This document shows positions 9,015 through 17,238 of a DNA stretch of 64,000 nucleotides, in pieces. A program made the translations under genes and the position numbers. Origin of the DNA: Sphingopyxis sp. MWB1 (GTDB lineage Bacteria; Pseudomonadota; Alphaproteobacteria; Sphingomonadales; Sphingomonadaceae); the NCBI RefSeq assembly GCF_000763945.1, contig NZ_JQFJ01000002.1, positions 1,240,001 to 1,304,000 on the forward strand. Reading direction: 5' to 3'. The notes under the pieces are model-generated. The model was not told the origin of the DNA, did no database searches, and was given only the letters and a program-made list of their open reading frames with translations. Position 1 is the stretch's first letter, and each line of letters opens with the position of its first letter.

Positions 9015-9731
9015 TCAGCGGGCGGCGATTTCGAGCGGCGCGTCGTACGTGTCGACCGAGTAGCCATAGACGGTGGCGGGGCTGATCGTTATCGAAGTTG
9101 CTCCGCTCTCAGCGCTGCCCTCCGCGGTCAGCGTCTCGCCAGGCAATACATAGGTCCGCCCCAGATCAATTATCTTGTCGACAGGTCGAAGCGTCACTTC
9201 TTGCGCAAGGCGGACGACATAGGGGCTGTCGTTCGTCACGGAGAGCCGACCTCCTTCCACCTTCCACTGGAGCAGTTTCCAAGGCTCACGATTGCGCTCA
9301 AGACCCTTCGGATGAATGATTAGCGGCAGATTCTGGCGAACCGTTACGCCGATTTTGGCGCTGCCCTCACTCTTACGTTGGGGGATGCCTTCGAAAATTA
9401 CGCGTTTCAGACGCTGTGTCTTGAGCGGCTCCTTGCTATTGAGCAGGAAGCGCACCAGTTGGGTCTCTCCCGGCTCCACGCGCGTGACCGGCGGCGTCAG
9501 CATAACCAGGGCATCCTGGTCCTCGGGGATGTCCACAACCTGCGTGTAGAGAAGCGACGGCTTTTCATCGGTATTCTTCACATTGAGGCTGGTCTCACCG
9601 TCCGCTTCGTTAAGAATCACGACCGAAGTTTCCGGCTGCATGCCGTCGGCATGCGCCAGCGGAGCTGCACCCGCCGTGACGGTCGCGCTGATCGCGAATG
9701 CGACTATTTTAGTCTTGAACGAGATATTCAT
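9015..9731 (-). CDS. Periplasmic fimbrial chaperone
   Basis: A 238-residue PapD-type chaperone. The start at 9731 has a perfect AAGGAG binding site, and a signal peptide ends at PLAHADG. The mature protein shows the two immunoglobulin-like domains: the first with SVVILNEADGETSLNVKN, VTRVEPGETQLVRFLL and a VTVRQNLPLII G1-strand-like segment, the second from LQWKVEGGRLSVTNDSPYVV onward. Such chaperones fold pilin subunits by donor-strand complementation and deliver them to the usher. The gene has its own copy of the repeated upstream motif (9811-9830), so it may be transcribed separately from the pilin genes, which are followed by hairpins. Confidence 0.92.
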   Translation of the reverse strand: MNISFKTKIVAFAISATVTAGAAPLAHADGMQPETSVVILNEADGETSLNVKNTDEKPSLLYTQVVDIPEDQDALVMLTPPVTRVEPGETQLVRFLLNSKEPLKTQRLKRVIFEGIPQRKSEGSAKIGVTVRQNLPLIIHPKGLERNREPWKLLQWKVEGGRLSVTNDSPYVVRLAQEVTLRPVDKIIDLGRTYVLPGETLTAEGSAESGATSITISPATVYGYSVDTYDAPLEIAAR

Positions 9732-10121
9732 AACTCATCTCCTTACGCATATTACACGAGATGGTGCGTGTTTCAGATGAGCGATTTATGGAGAAAGTCC
9801 GACAGGCGGTATCGGACTAGGACTAATTTTCAAACTTCTTGTTGTCGAAATCTTACCGAATATCGAAAATTAGAAATTTTCCAGATAATAGCTGGCCTAT
9901 CCGCCAGAAACTCTCCAAATCAGTTTCAGGGCAGACAGAATATTTGAGATGCTACTGTTTTCGTTTGCCCAAAATATGTTTGACGCAATTGAGCATCCAC
10001 CAACGGCGAGGCGGGACTCTGAGCCCCCCTGTCCAAACGCGCGCGTTATTTGCAGGGTCGCGCTTGTGGAGATGCTCCCTGCATTATTCTCATGTGAGCT
10101 TTGGCGCGTTCCAAAAGCGAA
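9732..10121 (-). promoter_or_regulatory. Upstream region of chaperone-usher genes
   Basis: About 390 bases without a credible gene lie between the pilin-2 terminator-like hairpin and the chaperone start. It contains the repeated motif at 9811-9830 and an AT-rich stretch (about 9820-9880), as expected of a promoter region. I see no other structure in the remaining ~230 bases. Confidence 0.5.
9811..9830 (-). promoter_or_regulatory. Repeated fimbrial upstream motif, copy 1
   Basis: ATCGGACTAGGACTAATTTT on the plus strand, 80 bases before the chaperone start. On the minus strand it contains a direct TAGTCC-TAGTCC repeat. Two closely related copies precede the two pilin genes at comparable distances. 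It is a candidate binding site for the BvgA-like regulator or a shared promoter element. Confidence 0.55.
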
Positions 10122-10147
10122 ATGGCCTGCACCGAGGTGCAGGCCAT
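10122..10147 (-). terminator. Terminator-like hairpin after pilin 2
   Basis: A perfect 11-bp stem (ATGGCCTGCAC / GTGCAGGCCAT) with a 4-base loop lies about 50 bases past the pilin-2 stop. On the minus strand it is followed by TTCGCTTTT, a weak T-rich tail. It may end or thin transcription between the pilin and the chaperone, or protect the pilin message. Confidence 0.65.
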
Positions 10148-10196
10148 CAGCCAAGGGAAGCTGACGTTCTCTTCGACGTTTAACTTCCTTTATTTC

Positions 10197-10871
10197 TCAG
10201 ATGTAGAGCAGTTCGATCGTGGCGAGACCATCGAGCGGCACTTCGTCAGTGAGGGGCAAGGCGTCGCCCTTATTGAGCACCGCCTCGACCGAGAAGGTGC
10301 CAGCAAGGTTTGTGAACGCCGTCGGCGGAGAATCCTGGGTACGTGACCAAGAATTGCGGTGAGTCGATGCGTGGTACACCACACCTTCCCCGGACCCCTC
10401 CCAACTTGCGCCAACATCCTTACTTAGGACGGTAAAGCCAGGCGCTCCGTCCATGGTGAAAGTGCCCTGCTTCATCCGCATGACATAGCCCCCAACATCG
10501 GCACCGGATACCGTCCCGAGACCGAAGTTGCCGTCATTGGTGATGGCGGGGTTAATAACGTCGGTGATATTCGCGACACGACTGGCCGCCCGGTTATCGA
10601 CCGCGCGAACCGCAACCTTCGTGGGCGCATCGCAGGTGATCGAAATTGGCACCTCCTGCTCGGGAAGCACGGTGAACGACGTCGGGCTAAGCGTCGCTGC
10701 CGGGATATTGCCATAGTCGATCACGCCGCCGCCGCTGATGTTGGGCGTGCAGGCTGCGGGAGTGATGGTGCCGATCACGCGCACGTCGATCGACTGAGCG
10801 CTTGCAGCCACACCCGTAAGGGAAGTAGCGACTGCAATCGCCGCAGCGGCCATTTTTGAAGTCAAAGCCAT
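10197..10871 (-). CDS. DUF1120-like fimbrial pilin 2
   Basis: A 224-residue exported subunit. ATG 10871 is preceded by GGAGA at good spacing, and the signal peptide ends at GVAASAQS. The mature N-terminus SIDVRVIGTITPAACTPN, the GGGVIDYGNI motif and a second Cys (ISITCDAPTKVAVRAVDN) match DUF1120-type chaperone-usher pilins, and the C-terminus LDGLATIELLYI has the alternating pattern recognised by chaperones. The first ~40 mature residues and the last ~15 are nearly identical to those of pilin 1, while the centre has diverged. It has its own upstream motif and a hairpin after the stop, so it may be made in a different amount from its neighbours. Confidence 0.85.
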   Translation of the reverse strand: MALTSKMAAAAIAVATSLTGVAASAQSIDVRVIGTITPAACTPNISGGGVIDYGNIPAATLSPTSFTVLPEQEVPISITCDAPTKVAVRAVDNRAASRVANITDVINPAITNDGNFGLGTVSGADVGGYVMRMKQGTFTMDGAPGFTVLSKDVGASWEGSGEGVVYHASTHRNSWSRTQDSPPTAFTNLAGTFSVEAVLNKGDALPLTDEVPLDGLATIELLYI

Positions 10872-10970
10872 TGATGTCTCCTGTATAAAATAACGCATAC
10901 TCTGGATTCCCAAGCATGGGCAGGCACTGGGCCTGTGCAAAGGCAATGGAGAAATCCGGGCACAAGCAAC

Positions 10971-10993
10971 ATAGGACTGGGACTAAAATTGCC
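10971..10993 (-). promoter_or_regulatory. Repeated fimbrial upstream motif, copy 2
   Basis: ATAGGACTGGGACTAAAATT starts here on the plus strand, 100 bases before the pilin-2 start. It matches copies at 9811 and 11941. A partial copy of its right half (GACTAAAATTGCC here, AACTAAAATTGCC there) also occurs at 12067-12079. Confidence 0.55.
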
Positions 10994-11000
10994 TCATCGC

Positions 11001-11040
11001 CTCCGTTTCGGCGAAGAAAAGATCATGGCCGAGTGTGGCG
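11001..11040. repeat. Short stray copy of kinase receiver-domain sequence
   Basis: About 39 bases (beginning CCGTTTCGGCGAAGA) match the receiver-coding part of the hybrid kinase gene at about 12754-12792 with four mismatches and in the same orientation. It lies between the two pilin genes and does not encode anything here. It may be a relic of rearrangement of a kinase gene. Confidence 0.5.
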
Positions 11041-11082
11041 AAACCGAAATGGGCGCCCCCCCTGACCCTTGCGGCATAGTAA

Positions 11083-11117
11083 GTGGCCCGCACCCTGGGG
11101 GAAGGAGTGCGGGCCAC
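11083..11117 (-). terminator. Terminator-like hairpin after pilin 1
   Basis: An 11-bp perfect stem (GTGGCCCGCAC / GTGCGGGCCAC) with a 13-base loop lies about 30 bases past the pilin-1 stop. No good T-run follows, so it may stabilise the upstream message or attenuate transcription. Its position parallels the hairpin after pilin 2. Confidence 0.55.
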
Positions 11118-11146
11118 CCGGGCTGAAGCTCAGCTCGCCTCCGGTC

Positions 11147-11827
11147 TTACAGATAGACCACTTCGAGCGTCGCCAGACCGTCGAGCGGAACTTCGTCGGT
11201 GAGATCCAGATTCTCAGCCTTGTCAATTGCCGCCTGAACGCGGAGTTCACCCGCGAGCGTTGAGTAAGAACCGGGTGTGGTGGTGCCCGGCGCAGCCCAG
11301 CTCACCAGCCGGTCCCTGCGGAACGTCCCCGAGCTGTTGCCGTTCCAGCTAGCGCCGTCGTCATTGCTGTGAAGGCTGTCAACAGCATTGCCATCGCCCG
11401 TAAATGAGCCGCCGCGAAGCGCCACAACATAGATGCCGACGTTCTGGCCGCTCGAAGCACCAAGACCGAAATCATATCCGTATCCAGCTGCCATACCGCC
11501 ACCAAGGATACCGGATTCGATTATGCCAGGAACGATCGTCGACGCACGATTATCGACCGCTCGCACTGCTACTTTGGTCGGCGCGTCGCAAGTGAGCGAG
11601 AATGGCACAAGACGCTCCGGAAGCGCGGTATAATCGGTCTGATTGAGAGAGCTTGCCGCAATATTGCCATAGTCGATCACGCCGCCGCCGCTCATGTTGG
11701 GCGCGCAGGCCGCGGGAGTGATGGTGCCGATCACGCGCACGTCGATCGACTGGGCGTGAGCGGCACCAGACGCCGCGACCGCCGCAACGGCAAGCGCAAG
11801 GCCCGAAATCTTTGAGTTAAAACGCAT
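11147..11827 (-). CDS. DUF1120-like fimbrial pilin 1 (probable major subunit)
   Basis: A 226-residue exported subunit starting at ATG 11827 with GGAGA 7 bases upstream. A longer frame to 11956 is open but the signal peptide MRFNSKISGLALAVAAVAAS supports this start. The mature protein begins QSIDVRVIGTITPAACAPN, carries GGGVIDYGNI and LTCDAPTKVAVRAVDN, and ends LDGLATLEVVYL. It is the first structural gene after the kinase and is followed by a hairpin, both typical for a major pilin, but which of the two pilins dominates is inferred. Its first mature ~40 codons are nearly identical in DNA to those of pilin 2 (four mismatches in about 96 bases). Confidence 0.85.
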   Translation of the reverse strand: MRFNSKISGLALAVAAVAASGAAHAQSIDVRVIGTITPAACAPNMSGGGVIDYGNIAASSLNQTDYTALPERLVPFSLTCDAPTKVAVRAVDNRASTIVPGIIESGILGGGMAAGYGYDFGLGASSGQNVGIYVVALRGGSFTGDGNAVDSLHSNDDGASWNGNSSGTFRRDRLVSWAAPGTTTPGSYSTLAGELRVQAAIDKAENLDLTDEVPLDGLATLEVVYL

Positions 11828-11940
11828 TGATGGTCTCCAAGAACAAATAGTCATGAGGCACATGGGACCAGATTGTCCGCACGCGCTCCACGGACGCGAA
11901 GTCCGCCGACACGCTTTGGAGATAATGGCAGGCGCCCGAT

Positions 11941-11961
11941 ATAGGACTGGGCCCAAAATTT
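11941..11961 (-). promoter_or_regulatory. Repeated fimbrial upstream motif, copy 3
   Basis: ATAGGACTGGGCCCAAAATT on the plus strand, 114 bases before the pilin-1 start. It is the third full copy of the motif. The region 11962-12202 up to the kinase stop holds only the partial copy at 12067-12079 and no gene that I can support. Confidence 0.55.
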
Positions 11962-12202
11962 GGTGGCCGACTGGAATCGAGATGGTTGTTTCTTGCCTTC
12001 CTACCTCCGTTTCCTCAACCTCGCCGACGCAAGGCTGTGACTAAAATATTTTGCCAACGCGCCCAGAACTAAAATTGCCCCATTCCCTATGAGAGACCAG
12101 CGACAAATTCTCCGGACTTTGAGATTGCAAGGCTTGGTATAGTCCGGGCGGTGAGGTTGAGGCCTGCTTATCTCGACGCGTTTGCACTGCTGCAACGCCC
12201 GT

Positions 12203-14629
12203 TTACAGATGCCGCTGCTTCGCTTTCAACGCCTTTACACACGCGTTGATCGCGCCCAGGTCAACGCTGGAGGCAAATAATATCTCCAGCGCGGCTGCCG
12301 CATCACCAATTTCCCTGTGGCCCATGATCCTGGCGGCGCCTTTGATCCGATGCGCCGCGTGTTGCGCACGATCCCATTTCTTTGAAGCGATCGCTTCTTC
12401 GAGCATTATGAGATCAACCTGAAACGCTTCCTTGAAACTCGCCTTGGAGATCGCTTCCGGCTCAAAAGTTTGCATGGAGGGATCGAGAGCAGGCGCCCCC
12501 CAGATTTCAAGCATCTTGCAAAGGCTCTCCATCCGCAAGGGTTTGGACAACACGCCATCCATCCCACTCGTAATGCAGCGGGCCTGATGGGAGTGATCAG
12601 TCGAAGCTGAGATAGCAATGATCGGCGTATGATGCTCGGCTTCGGCGTCGCGTATTCGCTCCGCAACGGTGTAACCATCAATATCAGGAAGGTCGCAGTC
12701 GAGTAATATTATGTCAAAACGCTCGTCCGCGACTCGCTGGAGCGCTTCGGCACCCGTTTCGGCGAAGACAACATCATGGCCAAGCGTGGCGAGCTGTTGC
12801 CCGATCGTGAAGCGGGCGAACTCATGATCGTCAACCACCAGGATTTTTCCTGTCCCAGTTGATGCGCCCTTCTCGGTAGCGGATGGAAGAGGCGTTTGTA
12901 TCGAAGCTTGTCCAGCCTCGCTGGCATCAACTTCTCTTGCTGGTATGTCGACGGTAAAAACTGTAAAGACACCAGGTTCGCTGCGCACATCTATTTTGCC
13001 GCCCATCAGATTCACTAGCTCTCTGCAGATAGTCAAGCCTAGCCCGGTACCGCCGAAGCGCCGTGTCGTGCCGACTTCCTCCTGTTTGAAGGCATCGAAG
13101 ATATGCGCTTGGTTCCGAGGTGCTATACCGATACCAGTATCGTACACCTCAATTACGAAATTCCCAGTTCCAGCGCCGAGCGTAGGGAGCCAAGACTGCC
13201 GCAGGCGCACAGACCCTTGCTCAGTAAATTTGATCGCGTTCGCCAGCAGGTTCAGAACAACCTGCCGCAAGCGCGTTGGGTCGATATCGAGCACAAGATT
13301 TTCGTCGCAATGATTCTCCAGCGTGAGCGCGAGCCCCTTTTCCTGAGCGCGGAACCGCATCATCTCTACTGTCTGATATGCCCAGTCGGTGATGGCGGTA
13401 GACACCTTCTCCAGCTCAACCTTGCGGGCCTCCAGCTTGGAAAATTCCAGCACATTATCAAGGAGCGCGATCAAGCTTTCCGAGGCGGTGATCGCAACAT
13501 TTGAGAGGTTGGTTTGATGTTCATTGAGCGGCGTACGCTGCAGGAGCTCGACCGAAGACAGGATAGCGTGCATCGGCGTTCTGATTTCATGCCCCATGAT
13601 TGCAAGAAAATTTGCTTTGTCGCGTTCGTTGCGCTGCGCGGCCTTTCTTGCGCGCATCGCAAAATAGGCGAGCGCTGCGAACAGGATCAAAATTCCAAAG
13701 ACTAATATGATCTGCGGCGCGTAATAATATGCCACGGCTTCAGGCGTCGGTTCGCCATAATCCGTATCTTCCAGCCATTTTTTGACCATAGCCTCCGTTT
13801 CCGCGGCAGAGAGGCTGTTGAGTGATTTGCTGATGATCGATGCAAGCAATGGAAGTTCCTTGCGAACTCCAATGGCAATCTGCGCCGGCACCTCCGGCAG
13901 GTTCCCGGCCACATGTAATCGGCCGAAATATTTGCGCTGCATGACCGGCAATAAAGTGGTATCGATACCAATGGTAGCATCGGCAGAACCCTTCGCAACC
14001 AACCCTAATGCCTCCTCATTCGACCGTACGATAGTCAGCTCGATCTCGGGATAGTGCTTGCGAAATGCATATTCGAAGGCGCCCCCTCCTTTCATCGCTA
14101 CGGTCTTGCCGGCAAGGCGATGGATACTGAAAATCACTGGTTCATTCTTACGCGTGACAACCGTGGTTATGGCCACAAAATATGGCGGGGTAATCAAGAG
14201 GCGATTTCGCAGGCTCCCCGCCGAGAATTGAGGGGACACCGCAGGAAGCAAATCGACCTCCGCCCGGTCGAGTGGATCTTTCACCTGCCCCCAACCGGTA
14301 TTTGGAATCACCTCAAAACGTAATCCTGTAACGCGCTCCACTGCCTTCAGATATTCTGCGGAGAGACCGGCATGTCGTCCGTTCTCGATATACTCAACGG
14401 GTCGCCAATCAGGCTCCACGGCAACTTTTACGATGGGATGAGCTTTGATCCATGCCCGCTCGGCGGCCGTAAAGGTCGGTTGAGACTGCGCCCGGGCGGG
14501 CGCTGCCAGATTTGATCCGACCGCCCAGCCGATTATCCACACGCATAATATGACAAACACGCCGCGCCACACTGAGCGGAGAAGGCCTCGCAGTGCATGA
14601 AAGGTAAAAATAGCGCGAAAACAAGACAC
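12203..14629 (-). CDS. BvgS/EvgS-like hybrid sensor histidine kinase
   Basis: An 808-residue unorthodox kinase. In order: an N-terminal hydrophobic leader (about residues 20-45), one periplasmic Venus-flytrap/SBP_bac_3 domain (VKVAVEPDWRPVEYIENG to about 285), a membrane segment (about 305-325, IILVFGILILFAALAYFAM), HisKA with His347 in GHEIRTPMHAIL, an HATPase domain (NLLANAIKF, DTGIGI, GGTGLGLTI), a receiver with Asp644 in ILLDCDLPD, and a C-terminal Hpt domain with His760 in AAHRIKGAARIMG. This is the phosphorelay layout of BvgS/EvgS, but with a single flytrap and no clear PAS domain. Its partner is probably the regulator at 4.96-5.72 kb, with the fimbrial genes between them. The ligand sensed is unknown. 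Confidence 0.9.
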   Translation of the reverse strand: MSCFRAIFTFHALRGLLRSVWRGVFVILCVWIIGWAVGSNLAAPARAQSQPTFTAAERAWIKAHPIVKVAVEPDWRPVEYIENGRHAGLSAEYLKAVERVTGLRFEVIPNTGWGQVKDPLDRAEVDLLPAVSPQFSAGSLRNRLLITPPYFVAITTVVTRKNEPVIFSIHRLAGKTVAMKGGGAFEYAFRKHYPEIELTIVRSNEEALGLVAKGSADATIGIDTTLLPVMQRKYFGRLHVAGNLPEVPAQIAIGVRKELPLLASIISKSLNSLSAAETEAMVKKWLEDTDYGEPTPEAVAYYYAPQIILVFGILILFAALAYFAMRARKAAQRNERDKANFLAIMGHEIRTPMHAILSSVELLQRTPLNEHQTNLSNVAITASESLIALLDNVLEFSKLEARKVELEKVSTAITDWAYQTVEMMRFRAQEKGLALTLENHCDENLVLDIDPTRLRQVVLNLLANAIKFTEQGSVRLRQSWLPTLGAGTGNFVIEVYDTGIGIAPRNQAHIFDAFKQEEVGTTRRFGGTGLGLTICRELVNLMGGKIDVRSEPGVFTVFTVDIPAREVDASEAGQASIQTPLPSATEKGASTGTGKILVVDDHEFARFTIGQQLATLGHDVVFAETGAEALQRVADERFDIILLDCDLPDIDGYTVAERIRDAEAEHHTPIIAISASTDHSHQARCITSGMDGVLSKPLRMESLCKMLEIWGAPALDPSMQTFEPEAISKASFKEAFQVDLIMLEEAIASKKWDRAQHAAHRIKGAARIMGHREIGDAAAALEILFASSVDLGAINACVKALKAKQRHL

Positions 14630-14724
14630 GATAATTGTCAGCCCGGAATGTTATTTTTGGCCATAAGCCATGGTGAAACACCATGCGCCCGGCATAGCAA
14701 GAGTTGAATCGTCAAGTAGCATTT

Positions 14725-14745
14725 TTAGTCTTAATCTTAGTCTTA
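14725..14745. repeat. Tandem 9-bp repeat upstream of the kinase gene
   Basis: TTAGTCTTA occurs twice, at 14725-14733 and 14737-14745, with a 12-bp period, about 100 bases before the kinase start. The TTTTAGTC core resembles the reverse complement of the fimbrial motif (AATTTTAGTCC), but in opposite orientation relative to the gene. It is a possible regulator site. Confidence 0.45.
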
Positions 14746-14830
14746 CTCTGGCGGAAGATTGATTCTGGCGATTCCCATTTTGGTTGATAGGTGATTCACA
14801 GGCAGCCAACGCTGGAATGATATTGGCGAC

Positions 14831-15228
14831 TGAACCGCCTTGGGATTGCCGGAGGCCCTAACTTCTGAAAAGAAGGACCTGTGATGAGTAAGACAACGAA
14901 CATATTCGCACGGGAGGCTCGCGCCCGAGCGGTACGGATGGTGCTGGATCACGAAGGCGACCATCCATCACGGTGGGCAGCCATTGTGTCGATTGCAGCG
15001 AAGATCGGCTGTGTTCCGCAGACGCCTCATGAGTGGGTGAAGAAGGTCGAGGTCGATAGCGGCAAGCGCGCCGGTGGCCGACCGAGATGGGTGATCGCCT
15101 CAAGTCTCTTGAGCGCTAGAACCGCGAGTTGTTGGCGACACTTAATATCCCGCCCTCCGAAGCTGAAGAACGACGTTATGGCTGCGTAACTTAAACCAAA
15201 TGGCCTCCGGCGGTCCCGGAGCGGTTCA
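14831..15228 (+). mobile_element. Internally deleted IS3-family element (398 bp)
   Basis: The ends are inverted repeats of 27 bases, TGAACCGCCTTGGGATTGCC... at 14831-14857 and the inverted copy at 15202-15228, with 5 mismatches. Between them lie the first ~80 codons of an IS3-type OrfA and only the last ~15 codons of OrfB, so most of the transposase has been deleted. It is non-autonomous. No clear target-site duplication is seen. Confidence 0.7.
14884..15190 (+). pseudogene. IS3-family OrfA fragment fused to OrfB tail
   Basis: Read from ATG 14884, the sequence matches IS3-type OrfA well: [36 protein letters not shown] and a helix-turn-helix end [17 protein letters not shown] frameshift near 15080 and a stop inside the leucine-zipper part (LKSLER then TAG) break it. 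About 15135 the frame jumps to the typical OrfB C-terminus ([12 protein letters not shown]). The gene is therefore a deletion derivative without a catalytic domain and cannot make an active transposase. Confidence 0.7.
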
Positions 15229-15499
15229 CTATCCAGTAGCCAGCCGAATATTATCAGAAGCTTAGCAACAGGACGGCAGCGTCCTGCGACTGCACCCGCC
15301 ATATGGGTCGCCGCCAAAACGGGAGAAGCCCTCTTCGATTCCCACAGGACATCGCGCGGGGTACTCGCGCGGGCCCATTGCTGCGCGGCGAGGCACAAGA
15401 AGGGCACCAAGGCGATCAACGAGACGCGAGCAAGCGCTGGCGCAGTCCGCGCATCTGGGGGAGAAAGTGGAGTCAGATATTTTACCCTTGAACAAGAGG
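15229..15499. other. Unassigned stretch between IS relics
   Basis: Roughly 270 bases between the IS3 derivative and the recombinase/IS5 relic. Short frames are open on both strands but none has a recognisable domain or a convincing ribosome binding site. It is probably a further decayed mobile-element fragment; no function assigned. Confidence 0.4.
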
Positions 15500-15690
15500 G
15501 GTTCGTTCGTAAACAAAGGAAAGCCAGATCAATGCATGGCCCCGGTCCGCGACCATACGGAACAGCGGGCCGAAGCCTTGGTCGTCACGCGTCTTTGCCG
15601 GCATCAGCGCCAACCCGGGCGAACGGCATTTCGATCCGGGCAATGGTGCTTCGTGGTGAAGCAGCCGCGTGATCGCCCCAAGCGCCTCAT
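15500..15690 (-). pseudogene. IS5-type transposase fragment at right repeat
   Basis: Homologous to 3671-3860. On the minus strand it reads with pieces such as LALMPAKTRDDQGFGPLFRM and VADRGHALIWL, resembling the central part of IS5-family transposases. It begins and ends without the rest of the enzyme. It adjoins the 3' end of the recombinase relic exactly as in the left copy, so the two form one repeated unit (15500-15870 against 3671-4034). Confidence 0.6.
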
Positions 15691-17088
15691 TTTGCCATCG
15701 TCCGTCGGTATGGGACCTCCTCCGAAACCATACGATAACTCAGGAGCCATAACCGAATATGCTTCGCCTCACACAAAAACGCGGTTCGGATCTTGTCGAC
15801 GAACAGGAGCCATTTCTCATTTTTGCCGATTCTGGCGCTCAGGGCGCCCCCGCGAGCCAAGGTTCGCGGCAAGCTTTCTGCAATGATATCAAAGGGCTTA
15901 CGGAAGATAGCGGTTAGCTGACCATCGCTGTACGAGCAGTTCGATAGTAGATGGTGAAGGATATTTCTTTTGCCCGCGATATCGGCCTGCGCGAACATTC
16001 GGCGCGCATCCCTGGCAATGCCAAGCAGGGCAATGCCATCGTCGATATAGGCATGATCGGCTTCTGACAAACGCTCAAACTCCCGCGACAATCCCTTTAG
16101 GTCTTCCCGGTAGTCGGCCGAGATACGCGCAAAGAGACTTTCGTCCAGCTTGCCGTCGACATGGTCGAGATAGGCTTGCTTCATGCGCTCACGGATATCG
16201 TCCTGGTCGCGGCGCAGGCGATCAAGCACCCGCGCATGTTCGGTTTCGACGAGGTCGCTGTTCTCCTTGAGCGCCCGCCCAAGCCACTGGTACATTTGCG
16301 GCGTCATCGAGACCTGCGCGATAATGTCCGTGAACTGGTCGAGCAGCTTTTCCTGACGGACATAAGGTTCCTTGCAATTCCCTTTGTAGCGGCTGCAGCG
16401 GTAGTAAATATATTTCTGCTTCTTAATGTCGCCGACAAGCATCCCGCCCCAGTGGCCGCAGCGAATGAGGCCGGGGAAAATAAAGCCTTTTTCCTTGTGC
16501 TGATCGCGCGTGTGGTGCCTGCCATCCAGAACTTGCTGAACCTTCTCCCAGAGATCGAGACTGACAAGAGGCTGATGCGAGCCCTGGTAGCGGCGCCCCG
16601 CCCATTCAAACTCCCCGGTGTATATCCGCGAGCGGAGAATTTTGTGGACAGTGCTTGCGCCGAGAGGCCTGCCGCTTTTGCGATAGGCCATGCCCATTGC
16701 GCGCGCCTTTTTTCCGGCCTCTTTCACTGAGTAGAGACCGGTGGCGTACCATTCGAAGAGCCGGGTAACGCCAGGCGCCGTAACAGAATCGACCTCGATA
16801 ATCTTCTTGCCGTTCGGCCCCATGACATTGCGATAACCAAGCGGCGCCATGCTCGGCCAAATTCCCTGTTCGGCCTTTTCGAGCATGCCCTTGCGCGATT
16901 CTTCGGAAAGATTGTCGATATAGTTTTTCGCCATCAGCACCTTGATGCCGTGCATGAACTTTTCAGACGATTTGGAATCGGGCGAGAGAATCACGCCTTC
17001 CTTGACCAGATGAACGTCGATATCGAATTCGTGGGGGGTCACCCCATCGCGCAAATTGCGATAAAGCCGATCCGTCTTCTCCACGAGG
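15687..17088 (-). pseudogene. Large serine recombinase, N-terminally truncated
   Basis: About 465 residues match large serine site-specific recombinases. The end of the resolvase domain (VEKTDRLYRNL, SSEKFMHGIKVLMAKNYIDN) is followed by the recombinase domain (GYRNV, STVHKILRSRIYTGEFEWAG), a zinc-ribbon region (GLIRCGHWGGM then YYRCSRYKGNC) and a coiled coil (about 300-400). The first ~75 residues of the catalytic domain, including the nucleophilic serine motif, are absent. The frame upstream of 17088 continues into unrelated sequence to 17216. The enzyme is therefore catalytically dead. Its C-terminal end lies in the repeated unit that also occurs at 3.7-4.0 kb, so it probably derives from the machinery that once moved this region. 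Confidence 0.8.
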
Positions 17089-17238
17089 CCAGCCGGGCCG
17101 CACCCGCAACCTTGGCTGTACGTCGAGACCGCGGGCAACGGGCTGGTCGCCCGCGTGTGCATCAGCCTGCTGCGTCGCCTCGCGGATCGCGCGTATAAGT
17201 CGCTTTCGCGGCCCACCCCACCCGAGTTCGGCGCGCGT

